DNA of 64,000 bases from Marinactinospora thermotolerans DSM 45154. GTDB lineage: Bacteria; Actinomycetota; Actinomycetes; Streptosporangiales; Streptosporangiaceae. This document shows, piece by piece, positions 48,640 through 56,891 of this stretch. The notes beneath the pieces are model-generated. The model worked only from the letters and a program-made list of their open reading frames with translations, made no database searches and had not been told where the DNA came from. The first letter of the stretch is position 1, and each line of letters begins with the position of its first letter. The translations under genes and the position numbers were made by a program. The stretch is from the NCBI RefSeq assembly GCF_900167435.1, contig NZ_FUWS01000004.1:1-64000 (forward strand). The letters run 5' to 3'.

Positions 48640-49988
48640 CGCGTCCCCACGTCCCTTCCCTCGTCCCCGACGACCTCCACGCGGGTCGTCACCGCTTCGC
48701 GCGGCACCCCCGTCGAGACCACCCCGATCACCTCGGTGACCGAGGAACGCACCCCGCCACCGCCCGCGGGGCCGCAGGTGTAGAGCGCGCCGACCTCCTC
48801 GGCCACCGCCTCCGCGGTCTCGCGGTCCGGCCCGATCCCCGCCACGCGCAGCCGGCACTCATACGGTCCCTCCCCGTCCGACACCGGACCGCCGTACAGC
48901 GCGTCCACCCCGATGAGGTCGGCGCGCAGCCGGGGCACGACCCCGGACAGGCGTTCCCGCACCACCTCGGCGGCCAGGCGGGCCCGGGCCCGCGCGTCAC
49001 GGCCGGCATAGCCGATCTCGGCCTCACCGCGAAATCCGGCCCGGTAGCCGACGCTGACCTTCAGTTCGGCGGGCCGCGGCCGGCCTCGGGCCCCACTGAC
49101 GCGCACCCGGTCCCCGCCGAGATCGTGCACCCCGACCGTTGTCAGGTCGGCGGCGACGTCGGGGGTGAGATAGGCGCGCGGGTCGATCACCTCGTAGGTG
49201 AGCTGTTCGACCACGGTGTGCCGGTCCACCCGCCCGCCGGTGCCCGGCGTCTTGGTGAGCACCGCGCCGCCGTCCGGATCCACCTCGGCGAGCGGATAGC
49301 CCAGGTCGGCCAGCCTGGGAACCGAGGTGGGGCCGGGGCCGGCGAAGTACCCGCCGCTCACCTGTCCGGCGCACTCCAGCAGGTGGCCCACGACGGTCCC
49401 ACGGGCGAGCAGGTCCAGGTCGGTGTCCGCCCAGCCGAAGGCGTGCATCAGGGGGCCCAGGAACAACGAGGGGTCGGCCATCCGGCCGGTGAGGATCACC
49501 TGGGCGTCGGTCTCCAGGGCCGGCAGCAGCGCGTCGGCCCCGATGTAGGCGCCGGCCGAGACGATCTCGCCGTGGGCCTCCAGGGGGCGCCCGTCCTCCC
49601 AGGCGGGGGAGGCGGGGTCGATCAGGTCGGTGACGTCGTCGCCGAGGACCGCGGCGACCCGTAGGGGAACGCCCGCGGCGCGGGTCAGCCCGGCCACCAT
49701 GCGGGCCGCCCCCAAGGGATCGGCCGATCCGGCGTTGGTGACCAGGCGCGTCCCATGCCGGTGCAGCGGCCCCAGCAGCGCCTTCATCCGCCGGGCGAGC
49801 AGCGGGTCGTATCCGGGTCCCGTCCCGGTGAGCCGGCGGGCCTGGGCCAGTGCCACGGTGCGCTCTCCCAGGCACTCCAGCACCACGACGTCCAGTCCGC
49901 CCCGTTCGATCAGGTCCACCGCGGGGGTGACGCGGTCACCCGCGAACCCCGCCCCGCAGCCGATACGCATCCGGGTGGCCGTCATCAT
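48636..49988 (-). CDS. AtuA (DUF1446) family protein
   Basis: A 450-aa DUF1446 protein. AtuA belongs to the acyclic terpene utilisation genes of Pseudomonas, but its reaction is unknown. Marks: MRIGCGAGFAGDRVTPAVDL, ECLGERTVALAQARR, LVTNAGSADPLGAARMVAGL, EIVSAGAYIGADALLPALE, VILTGRMADPSLFLGPLMHA, and VGHLLECAGQVSGGYFAGPG. It is coupled to the AtuA-like small protein and preceded by a CitMHS transporter, so the substrate is probably an imported organic acid rather than a terpene. Confidence 0.88.
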   Translation of the reverse strand: MMTATRMRIGCGAGFAGDRVTPAVDLIERGGLDVVVLECLGERTVALAQARRLTGTGPGYDPLLARRMKALLGPLHRHGTRLVTNAGSADPLGAARMVAGLTRAAGVPLRVAAVLGDDVTDLIDPASPAWEDGRPLEAHGEIVSAGAYIGADALLPALETDAQVILTGRMADPSLFLGPLMHAFGWADTDLDLLARGTVVGHLLECAGQVSGGYFAGPGPTSVPRLADLGYPLAEVDPDGGAVLTKTPGTGGRVDRHTVVEQLTYEVIDPRAYLTPDVAADLTTVGVHDLGGDRVRVSGARGRPRPAELKVSVGYRAGFRGEAEIGYAGRDARARARLAAEVVRERLSGVVPRLRADLIGVDALYGGPVSDGEGPYECRLRVAGIGPDRETAEAVAEEVGALYTCGPAGGGGVRSSVTEVIGVVSTGVPREAVTTRVEVVGDEGRDVGTR

Positions 49989-50031
49989 CCGTCCTCTCTC
50001 GTCTTCGCCGCCGGCAGCGGGCGGTATCCGC

Positions 50032-51366
50032 TCACCCCGCCCACAACGGCACCACCCCGGTGAGCACCGCCACCGCGAGCATGACCACGCTCACCAGCCA
50101 GGCCAGGGGGAGCAGGAATCTGATGTGGGATCCGATGGAGACGCCGCTCAGCCCGGTGAGCAGGAAGAAGGAGCCGGTCAACGGGCTGATGGGGAAGCCG
50201 ACGGTCTCCTGCCCGATCACCGAGGCCTGGGCGAGCACGAGGGGTTCGATCCCGAATCCGGCGCCCACCCCGTTGATCACGGGAAGGACCGCGAAGTAGT
50301 AGGCGTCGGGCCCGAACAGCAGGCTCATCGGCACGCCGAGCAACCCGACCAACACCGGCAGCAAGGGTCCCACCTGGTCGGGGATCGCGCCGGTCAACGC
50401 CCCCGCCATCCCCTCGATCATCCCGCTCTCCTCCATGACGCCGAGGAACACGCCCGCGGCGAGCAGGGTGCTGGCCATCAGGATCGCGCCCTGGGCGTGG
50501 GCGTTGACGCAGTCGGTCTGCGCCTTCATCCCCCGGTGGTTGAGCGGCAGGGCCACGGCCGTGGCGATCATGAAGACCAGGTGGGGCGGCAGCACCCCCG
50601 ACACCAGTACGCCGATCAGGGCCAGGGTGAGCGCCGCGTTGACCGCCGTCAGCCACGTCCGGTGCCCGCCGGCGTCCTCCCTTTCCCCTCCCGGGGCGTC
50701 CCCGAGGCGACCGGGCGCCACGGGAACGGTGACCGTGACCCTGGAGCCCGCGCCGAGCCGGGCCCGCTCACGCAGCCCCAGCCAGTAGGCGATCGCTCCG
50801 CAGGCGAGCAGGCCGGCGATCTGCGCGGGGATCAGGGGCGTCCAGATCTGGTTGGCGTCGACGCCGATGGTCGCCGCGGCCCGCGCGGTCGGTCCGCCCC
50901 AGGGCAGCAGGTTCATCACCCCCGCGCCCAGGCCGGTCAGGGCGGCCAGCACGGAGCGACGCATTCCCAGCGCGTCGTACAACGGCAGCAGGGCGGGGAC
51001 GGTGATGAGGAACGTCGTCGCCCCCGCGCCGTCGAGGTGGGCGACCGAGGCCAGCAGCAGCGTGGCCAGACAGACCGTCACCGGGTCGTCGCCGCCGAAC
51101 CGCAGGATGCGGCGGATCACCGGGTCGAACAGGCCGGCGTCGCGCATCACGCCGAAGTACAAGATGGCGAACACGAACATCGCCGCGGTCGCCGCGACCC
51201 CGTTGAGGCCCGTGGTGACGAAGCCGGCGATCTCGCCGGGGGAGAAGCCGGCGACGGCCGCGGCGACCACCGGGACGGCGATGAGGGGGACCACGGCGGT
51301 CACCCGGTTGGACAGCAGCAGGACCAGGAGGGCCGCGATGGTGGCGAAGCCCAGCACGGTCGACAT
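50032..51366 (-). CDS. CitMHS-family citrate/organic acid-metal symporter
   Basis: A 444-aa membrane protein with about twelve spans. CitMHS hallmarks: MSTVLGFATIAALLVLLLSN, FVFAILYFGVMRDAGLFDPV, ASVAHLDGAGATTFLITVPA, LPLYDALGMRR, MNLLPWGGPTARAAATIGVD, LFGPDAYYFAVLPVI and SPLTGSFFLLTGLSGVSIG. The family imports citrate complexed with Mg or Ca in symport with protons. GGGAGGG lies before ATG 51366. It heads the minus-strand operon with AtuA and is divergent from a LysR gene. Confidence 0.93.
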   Translation of the reverse strand: MSTVLGFATIAALLVLLLSNRVTAVVPLIAVPVVAAAVAGFSPGEIAGFVTTGLNGVAATAAMFVFAILYFGVMRDAGLFDPVIRRILRFGGDDPVTVCLATLLLASVAHLDGAGATTFLITVPALLPLYDALGMRRSVLAALTGLGAGVMNLLPWGGPTARAAATIGVDANQIWTPLIPAQIAGLLACGAIAYWLGLRERARLGAGSRVTVTVPVAPGRLGDAPGGEREDAGGHRTWLTAVNAALTLALIGVLVSGVLPPHLVFMIATAVALPLNHRGMKAQTDCVNAHAQGAILMASTLLAAGVFLGVMEESGMIEGMAGALTGAIPDQVGPLLPVLVGLLGVPMSLLFGPDAYYFAVLPVINGVGAGFGIEPLVLAQASVIGQETVGFPISPLTGSFFLLTGLSGVSIGSHIRFLLPLAWLVSVVMLAVAVLTGVVPLWAG

Positions 51367-51481
51367 GGGAACCCTCCCGGCGAGATCCGCGTCTCCGTCG
51401 AAGGTGATGGCGGTCACCATCGTGGGGGAGCCGGCGTTGCGTGTCCAACATCGAAAATGCAAGGACCTATGATCTGGACGC
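51367..51481. promoter_or_regulatory. Divergent control region between citMHS and lysR
   Basis: Contains two overlapping small palindromes: GGTGA-N6-TCACC (51403-51418) and GATGG-N6-CCATC (51406-51421). TATGAT (51468-51473) is a good -10 only 8 bases before the lysR ATG, so the lysR transcript is probably leaderless. LysR proteins normally control such a divergent target. Confidence 0.5.
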
Positions 51482-52423
51482 ATGGATCTCTCCCTGCGAC
51501 AGCTGGAGGCCTACGCCGCGGTGGCGCGGGCGGCCGGATTCAGCGAGGCGGCGCGCGAGCTGCGCGTCTCACAGTCCGCCCTGAGCCGGACCGTCCAAGA
51601 GATCGAACGCCTGCTACGGGTGCGCCTGCTGGAACGCACCAGCCGCGGGGTGCGGCGCACCCCCGAGGGCGAGGAACTGCTGGCGGTCGCCGAACGCCTC
51701 CTCGCCGCGCACCGGGCCGAGATGAGCCGGCTGGGCCGCTTCCTCGAAGGGGAGACGGGCACCGTCACCATCGCCACGCTGCCGTCGGTGGCCGCGGTGC
51801 TGTTGCCCCCGGTGATCGCCGCCTTCCGGGCCCGTCATCCCGGCATCGGGGTGCGGGTGCTCGACGGCATGTCCGACACGGCGCTGGAGGCCGTGGCGCG
51901 CGGTCGGGCCGATATGGCCATCGCGGTCCCCGCCCGCGCGATCCCGGGCGTGCGGGCGCGTCCGTTCGTGCGCGACACCTTCTTCGCCGCCTTGCCACCC
52001 GACCACCCGCTCACCGCCCGAAGGAGGCTGGCCTGGGCCGACTTCGGCGGTCACCCCTTCATCGCGCTGGGCGTGGACTCCAGCGTCCGCCGGCTGACCG
52101 ACCGCGCCATGGCGGCGGCGGGCGTCGAGGTCGCCACGACCGTCGAGGCGGGCAACGTCTCCACGGTCGGCGGGCTCGTCGCCGCGGGCCTCGGGGTATC
52201 GGCGCTTCCGGCGCTGGTGCGCGTGCTGATGGGCTTCGCCCGGATCGAGCACCGTCTCCTGGACGGGCCGGCGACGGCGCGCGGGATCGACCTTCTGGTA
52301 CCCGACGGGGCCACCCCCACGCCGGCGGCCCGGCGCTTCCTCGACCTGGTGGAGGAGCTGCCCGCCGCGGATCATCCACTGCCCGACGACGTCGAATGGG
52401 CCCGGGACCTCCCCCGTCCGTAA
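51482..52423 (+). CDS. LysR-family transcriptional regulator
   Basis: A 313-aa LysR regulator. The helix-turn-helix is in MDLSLRQLEAYAAVARAAGF, SEAARELRVSQSALSRTVQE, IERLLRVRLLERTSRGVRRT. The periplasmic-binding-protein-like effector domain follows (TVTIATLPSVAAVLLPPVIA; GRADMAIAVPARA; AGLGVSALPALVRVL). No ribosome site is present; the -10 at 51468 predicts a leaderless transcript. It is divergent from the CitMHS-AtuA operon and most likely activates it in response to the imported acid. Confidence 0.92.
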   Translation: MDLSLRQLEAYAAVARAAGFSEAARELRVSQSALSRTVQEIERLLRVRLLERTSRGVRRTPEGEELLAVAERLLAAHRAEMSRLGRFLEGETGTVTIATLPSVAAVLLPPVIAAFRARHPGIGVRVLDGMSDTALEAVARGRADMAIAVPARAIPGVRARPFVRDTFFAALPPDHPLTARRRLAWADFGGHPFIALGVDSSVRRLTDRAMAAAGVEVATTVEAGNVSTVGGLVAAGLGVSALPALVRVLMGFARIEHRLLDGPATARGIDLLVPDGATPTPAARRFLDLVEELPAADHPLPDDVEWARDLPRP

Positions 52424-52501
52424 AGGTGAGGGTCCTCCCGCCGGCGGGGTTCATCTGCGAGGCGGACGGTCCAGGGCCGGCGGGGCGGCGTCCGTCAAGG
52501 T

Positions 52502-52537
52502 CATCCCTCTCGGGCGGGGCGACGCCCGAGAGGGATG
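52502..52537. terminator. Strong hairpin (15-bp stem)
   Basis: CATCCCTCTCGGGCG (52502-52516) pairs perfectly with 52523-52537 around a 6-base loop. It lies between lysR and the convergent molybdenum hydroxylase operon. Confidence 0.8.
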
Positions 52538-52596
52538 GGCCGTGCCCTGAGACAGAGGTTGAACCTTCCGGCCACCCGCCCCCGCCGGCCCGACGC

Positions 52597-53586
52597 TCAC
52601 CCCTCCCGCGCGGGGGTGTCCACGTCGGCCTTCGCGGATGGGGCGGCCAGGGCCTGTTCCAGCACCTCCAGGACCGTCGCGCGCAACAGTTCCACCTTGT
52701 AGCCGTTGTCCGCCAGCGGCGAGCAGGAGTCCGCCACCCGCGCCGCCGCGGCCGACAGGCTCTCCGGCGCCTCCCCGTCCCGCAGCACCGCCCGCTCCAC
52801 CTCGGGCAACCGGAGCGGGACCCGGGCCACCCCGCCCACCGCGACCGCGACCGAGGTGAGCCGGCCGCCGTCACGGCCCACCCGGGCCACGGCCTCGACC
52901 AGCGGCCACTCGGCCGCGGCGCGCGCCGCGGCGCGGTGGTGGGCCCAGCCCTCGCTCGGAGCGGGCGGCGGAAGCGTCACCTCGATCAGGACGTCGTCCG
53001 GTTCCAGCAGGTGATCGCGGGTGGGGTCGTCGCCGTCACCGTAGATCCGGGCCGCCGGCACCACGCCGAGCCGGTGGGTGCGGACGGTCGCGTCGTAGGC
53101 GAGCAGGGCCACCGCCAGCGACGACGGGTGCGGGGCGACGCACGGGCCCCGGTCGATCACCGCCGAGTACAACGAGGCGCCGGTGCGCGCCGGACAGCCC
53201 TGCCCCCCGCTTTGGTGGCAGGAGAAGGCCGGATTGCGGTAGTACCAGCAGCGGTTGCGCTGCAACAGGTTGCCGCCCAGCGTCGCGACGGTGCGGATCT
53301 GCGGCGTGGCCAGGCGGGCGGCCGCGGCAGCCAGGGCGGGGTGGCCGGCCGTCACCAGGGGGTCCGCGGCGATCTCGGCGATCGTGGTCATGGCACCGAT
53401 GCGCACAGAGCCGTCGGGCCGCCGCTCGCTCCCCCGCAGCTCCGCGACACCGCGCAGGTCGACGAACGGCCCGCTCGTCCGTCCGATGCCGGCCCGCGCC
53501 GTGAGGTCGGTGCCGCCGGCCCGGGCCTGGCCGCCGTGGTCGCGTAGTGTGTCGGCCGCCGCGCGGATGGTGGAGGGCAGGTTCAC
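52597..53586 (-). CDS. Molybdenum hydroxylase FAD-binding subunit (PaoB/CoxM-like)
   Basis: A 329-aa FAD-binding subunit. The FAD loop is ARAGGTDLTARAG, followed by IGAMTTIAEIAADPLV and TVATLGGNLLQRNRCWYYRN. Just after the family GGN motif comes a Cys-rich insert (NRCWYYRN, SCHQSGGQGC), as in aldehyde oxidase PaoB, where an extra [4Fe-4S] cluster is bound. This argues for an aldehyde-oxidase-type enzyme rather than a classic xanthine dehydrogenase. GTG 53586 overlaps the stop of the catalytic gene by 4 bases. Its C-terminus carries the CO_deh_flav domain (VAVGGVARVPLRL). Confidence 0.88.
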   Translation of the reverse strand: MNLPSTIRAAADTLRDHGGQARAGGTDLTARAGIGRTSGPFVDLRGVAELRGSERRPDGSVRIGAMTTIAEIAADPLVTAGHPALAAAAARLATPQIRTVATLGGNLLQRNRCWYYRNPAFSCHQSGGQGCPARTGASLYSAVIDRGPCVAPHPSSLAVALLAYDATVRTHRLGVVPAARIYGDGDDPTRDHLLEPDDVLIEVTLPPPAPSEGWAHHRAAARAAAEWPLVEAVARVGRDGGRLTSVAVAVGGVARVPLRLPEVERAVLRDGEAPESLSAAAARVADSCSPLADNGYKVELLRATVLEVLEQALAAPSAKADVDTPAREG

Positions 53587-56147
53587 GGGCGCATCCCCTC
53601 GAGAAGTCGGTCGGGACGGATGGGCAGGTCGAGCGGGCGGAAGCCGGTCGCGTCGCGCACGGCGTTGCCGATGGAGGCGGCCACCCCGATCGCGGCGACC
53701 TCGCCGAGGCCGACGCCGCCGCCGTTGACGTGCTCCCAGCCTTCCTGGTGGAAGTACACCTCGATCTCCGGGGTGTCGGCGATGCCGGGGATCCGGTAGT
53801 CCTCGAGGTTGTCGGTGAGCACCACCCCGGTCGCGGGGTCGATGTGGCGCTGCTCGTACAGCGCGTAGCCGATGCCCTGGATGATGGCGCCTTCGCACTG
53901 GTTGCGCGCCAGACGTTCGGAGTAGATCCGGCCGGCGGCGATCCCGGCCCACATCCGCGTCACCCGGATCCGGCCCAGGCGGGTGTCGACCTCGACCTCG
54001 GCGACGTGCACCGCGCCGGCGAACCCGCGGCCCACCGCCATGCCGCCGAGGGGGACGGGGGTGAGGTAGCCATGACGGTCACGTCCGCGTCCTCCGACGA
54101 CGCGGGCTCCCTCGGACGCCTCCAGGCGATGCGCCACCGACGGGGCGTCGCCCAGGAGCCGGCGCAGCCGCCGCGCCGCGTCCTGGGCGGCCGGGCCGAT
54201 GGAGGTGGTGGTCTTGCTACCCGTCGACGAGGCACCCTTCAGGCCGTTGTTGTGGCCGATCTCGACACGCACCCGATCGGCGGGCAGGCCGAGTTCTGCC
54301 GCCACCACGTCCGCGATCACCGATCGCGATCCGGTCCCGATGTCCTGGATCGCCGCGCGGGCGACCACCCGGCCTTCTCGGACCTCCAGTTCGACCTGCG
54401 CCCCCGTGTTCAGCAGGTAGGGCCAGTTCGCGGCGGCCACCCCGACGCCGTGCCGTATCCGGCCCGATTGGGCGCCCCGGTTCCGCCGCTGCCACATGGG
54501 CAGCGCAGCGGCGCGGTCGTACAGCGCGTGACGTTTGGGGTTGCCGTCCCAGCGCCGGCGCAGCGCGATCGGATCCTCCTTGAGCCGCAGCGCCATCTCG
54601 TCCACCCCCTGCTCCAGCGCCCACAGCAGTGGGGCCCCGCCGGGGCCTCGGAACGGGGCGCCGGGTGGCAGGTTGGTGACGACGTCGAAGTCGCGTAGCC
54701 GCCGCGGCGCGGTGCCGTAGACGAGGTTGGCGAACAGGGCGGTGGGGGTGTCCACCGACACGCCACCGTCACCGTGGGCGTCCACGGCCAGGGCGGCGAG
54801 ATCGCCGGAGGCGTCGGCGAGCAGGGCCAGCTCGGTACGGGTGCCGGGGCGGCTGCCGGCGTCGGTGAGCTCCTCGGACCTGTCGAACACCAGCCGCACG
54901 GGCACCCCGCAGATCCGGGCGAGCTCGGCGGCGGCGATCGCCTCGACTCCCAGCCGTCCCTTGGCGCCGAAACCGCCCCCCACGTGCTCGGCCACGACGT
55001 GCACCCGTTCGGGGGGAAGCCCCCAACGGCGCGCGGCCTGCTCGGCGACGTCGGTGACGGCCTGCGTGGACACGTGCAGGTGGAGGTCGCCCCGTTCGTC
55101 CCAACGGGCGACGCAGGCGTGCGGTTCAAGCGGGGTGTGCACCTGGACCGACGTGGTGAACACGGCCGTCACCAGGCGGTCGTCGCCGCGTTCGGCGGCC
55201 CGGGACAGCCGGCGCACCGCGGTGGCCTGGCGACGGCCGAACCCGGACGGCCCGCGCACGTTGCCCTGCCAGCGGCCGGGCAGGCCGGGACCCTCACCCG
55301 AGCGGGGCGCCGCGCGCCGTTCGTCCCGGGAGGCGTACACCAACGGGGAACCCGCCGCCCGCGCCTGTTCCGGGCGGGTGACAGCGGGGAGGGGGGAGTA
55401 GTCGATACGCACCCGCGCGGCCGCCGCCAGGGCCTGGGAACGGGTGGCGGCCGCCACGGCGAGGACGGGCTGGCCGACGTAGCGCAGGGTCCTGTCATCG
55501 GGGAGCAGGTCGACGTGGGGGACGTCTCCGGCGTCGATCGCGCCGACGCGCGCATGGGCGTGGGGGGAGCGCACGATCACGGCCTCAAGCCGCTTCGCGG
55601 GCAGGATGTCGGTGGTGTAGCGGGCCCGGCCGGTGACCTTCTCGAAGGCCTCGACGCGGGGCCGGGGGGCGGACGCCGGGTCGTCGTGTTCGCCGGCGCA
55701 GGCGGCTCGGACGGCGGCGTAGATGCCCTCGTAGGCGCCGCATCGGCACAGGTGGCCGGCCATGGCCGTGGCCACGGCGGCCCGCCCCGGGTCGACGTCC
55801 CCGTGCTCGGCGCGCCAGCGGTCGACGAAGGCCGCCGCCTCCACCACGAAGCCGGGGGTGCAGTAGCCGCACTGCATCGCGTCGTGCGCCGCGAACGCCC
55901 GTTGCACGGGGTGGGCGCCGTCGAGGCCCTCGACGGTGGTGACCGAACGTCCCTCCAGGTGGGCGGTGGGCAGCAGGCAGGAGGCCCCGGGGGCGCCGTC
56001 GATCAGGACGGTGCAGGCGCCGCAGACGCCGTTACCGCAGGCCAGTTTGGTTCCGGTGAGGCCGAGCCCGTCGCGGAGGAGTTCCACCGCGGGGGCGTCG
56101 GGATCGCTGTCGGTGCTGACGGGAACACCGTTGACGTTGAGGTCCAT
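53583..56147 (-). CDS. Molybdenum hydroxylase: [2Fe-2S] subunit fused to Mo-binding subunit
   Basis: An 854-aa fusion. Residues 1-160 are the CoxS/PaoA-like domain with two [2Fe-2S] clusters: ACGNGVCGACTVLIDG, then MQCGYCTPGF and HLCRCGAYEGI. Residues 175-854 are the molybdopterin-cytosine-dinucleotide subunit: VTGRARYTTDILP, VGGGFGAKG, APFRGPGGAPLLWALE, GIGYALYEQRHIDP and the catalytic Glu in GGGVGLGEVAAIG. Normally these are two genes with the FAD subunit between them. AGGAGA precedes ATG 56147. It likely oxidises an aldehyde or N-heterocycle. Divergent tetR with paired operators controls it. Confidence 0.9.
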   Translation of the reverse strand: MDLNVNGVPVSTDSDPDAPAVELLRDGLGLTGTKLACGNGVCGACTVLIDGAPGASCLLPTAHLEGRSVTTVEGLDGAHPVQRAFAAHDAMQCGYCTPGFVVEAAAFVDRWRAEHGDVDPGRAAVATAMAGHLCRCGAYEGIYAAVRAACAGEHDDPASAPRPRVEAFEKVTGRARYTTDILPAKRLEAVIVRSPHAHARVGAIDAGDVPHVDLLPDDRTLRYVGQPVLAVAAATRSQALAAAARVRIDYSPLPAVTRPEQARAAGSPLVYASRDERRAAPRSGEGPGLPGRWQGNVRGPSGFGRRQATAVRRLSRAAERGDDRLVTAVFTTSVQVHTPLEPHACVARWDERGDLHLHVSTQAVTDVAEQAARRWGLPPERVHVVAEHVGGGFGAKGRLGVEAIAAAELARICGVPVRLVFDRSEELTDAGSRPGTRTELALLADASGDLAALAVDAHGDGGVSVDTPTALFANLVYGTAPRRLRDFDVVTNLPPGAPFRGPGGAPLLWALEQGVDEMALRLKEDPIALRRRWDGNPKRHALYDRAAALPMWQRRNRGAQSGRIRHGVGVAAANWPYLLNTGAQVELEVREGRVVARAAIQDIGTGSRSVIADVVAAELGLPADRVRVEIGHNNGLKGASSTGSKTTTSIGPAAQDAARRLRRLLGDAPSVAHRLEASEGARVVGGRGRDRHGYLTPVPLGGMAVGRGFAGAVHVAEVEVDTRLGRIRVTRMWAGIAAGRIYSERLARNQCEGAIIQGIGYALYEQRHIDPATGVVLTDNLEDYRIPGIADTPEIEVYFHQEGWEHVNGGGVGLGEVAAIGVAASIGNAVRDATGFRPLDLPIRPDRLLEGMRP

Positions 56148-56183
56148 GTGTTCTCCTCGGGGCGGAGAGGCCCCGGCGGGAAA

Positions 56184-56198
56184 GTTGACAATGTCAAC
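56184..56198. promoter_or_regulatory. TetR operator O1
   Basis: GTTGACA-A-TGTCAAC is a perfect inverted repeat. It overlaps the -10 (TATGTT, 56201-56196 on the minus strand) of the hydroxylase operon. The second copy O2 is centred 27 bases away. Confidence 0.75.
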
Positions 56199-56210
56199 AT
56201 AGGAGGGCGG

Positions 56211-56225
56211 GTTGACGCTGTCAAC
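56211..56225. promoter_or_regulatory. TetR operator O2 carrying two back-to-back -35 boxes
   Basis: GTTGACG-C-TGTCAAC repeats O1 with one mismatch. On the plus strand it holds TTGACG (56212-56217), 17 bases before TACCCT (56235-56240) of tetR. On the minus strand it holds TTGACA (56224-56219), 17 bases before TATGTT of the hydroxylase operon. One bound dimer would shut both promoters. Confidence 0.7.
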
Positions 56226-56246
56226 CACGACTCGTACCCTCACGCC

Positions 56247-56891
56247 ATGTCCGCAGATCAGACCAGGGTTCTCGATGCCGCCCACGGTGGCCACTCCCGT
56301 CGCGGGAGTGGTGAGACCCGGGACCGGTTGGTCGAGGCGGCCTGGGACCTGGTCGCCGAGGGCGGGCCCGAGGCGGTCACGCTACGCGCCGTGGGAGAGC
56401 GCGTCGGGGTATCGCGTACCGCCCCCTACCGTCACTTCCGCGACAAGAGCGACCTGCTGGCGGCGGTCGCCGCACGCGGCTTCGAACTGCTGCGCGCTGA
56501 GACGGCCCAGGTGATGGCGGGGCGTGACGGCTCGCTGGACTCGATCGCCTCCGCGCTGCGGGCCGGATGCGTCGCCTACGTCCGCGCGGGGCTGGCCCGC
56601 CCCCGCCACTACCGGCTGATGTTCGGGGAGGCGGCGGCCGGATGCGACGACGACACCGTCCACGGGATCGCCTCGGCCTCACTCGCCGAGTTCGCCGAGG
56701 TCCTGGCCGAGGGACAACGCGCCGGAGCCGTCCGCTCCGGCGACGCCGTCGAGTTCGCCTTCCTCACCTGGGCCATGCTGCACGGGCTCGTCGACCTCGC
56801 GCTATCGGGGCATTTCGCCCGGAAGGGCATCAGCGTCGAGGAGGCCGCGGCCCGCGCGGCCACCCGTTGGTTCCACGGACCCTCCCTCTGA
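56247..56891 (+). CDS. TetR-family transcriptional regulator
   Basis: A 214-aa TetR regulator. The helix-turn-helix domain spans residues 25-75 (TRDRLVEAAWDLVAEGGPEA, VTLRAVGERVGVSRTAPYRH, FRDKSDLLAAVAARGF). The C-terminal TetR_C/WHG-type domain follows (YVRAGLARPRHYRLMFGEAA; FLTWAMLHGLVDLALSGHF). There is no ribosome site, and the -10 at 56235 places the transcript start at the ATG, so it is probably leaderless. It is divergent from the molybdenum hydroxylase operon. The last 90 bases overlap the YbdK-type gene on the other strand. Confidence 0.9.
   Translation: MSADQTRVLDAAHGGHSRRGSGETRDRLVEAAWDLVAEGGPEAVTLRAVGERVGVSRTAPYRHFRDKSDLLAAVAARGFELLRAETAQVMAGRDGSLDSIASALRAGCVAYVRAGLARPRHYRLMFGEAAAGCDDDTVHGIASASLAEFAEVLAEGQRAGAVRSGDAVEFAFLTWAMLHGLVDLALSGHFARKGISVEEAAARAATRWFHGPSL

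Noticed and set aside
49630-53547. 1305-codon open frame on the plus strand
   Set aside because: It is antisense to AtuA, CitMHS and the FAD subunit and crosses lysR in another frame. Composition is repetitive Arg/Gly/His/Asp-rich; no domain is recognisable.
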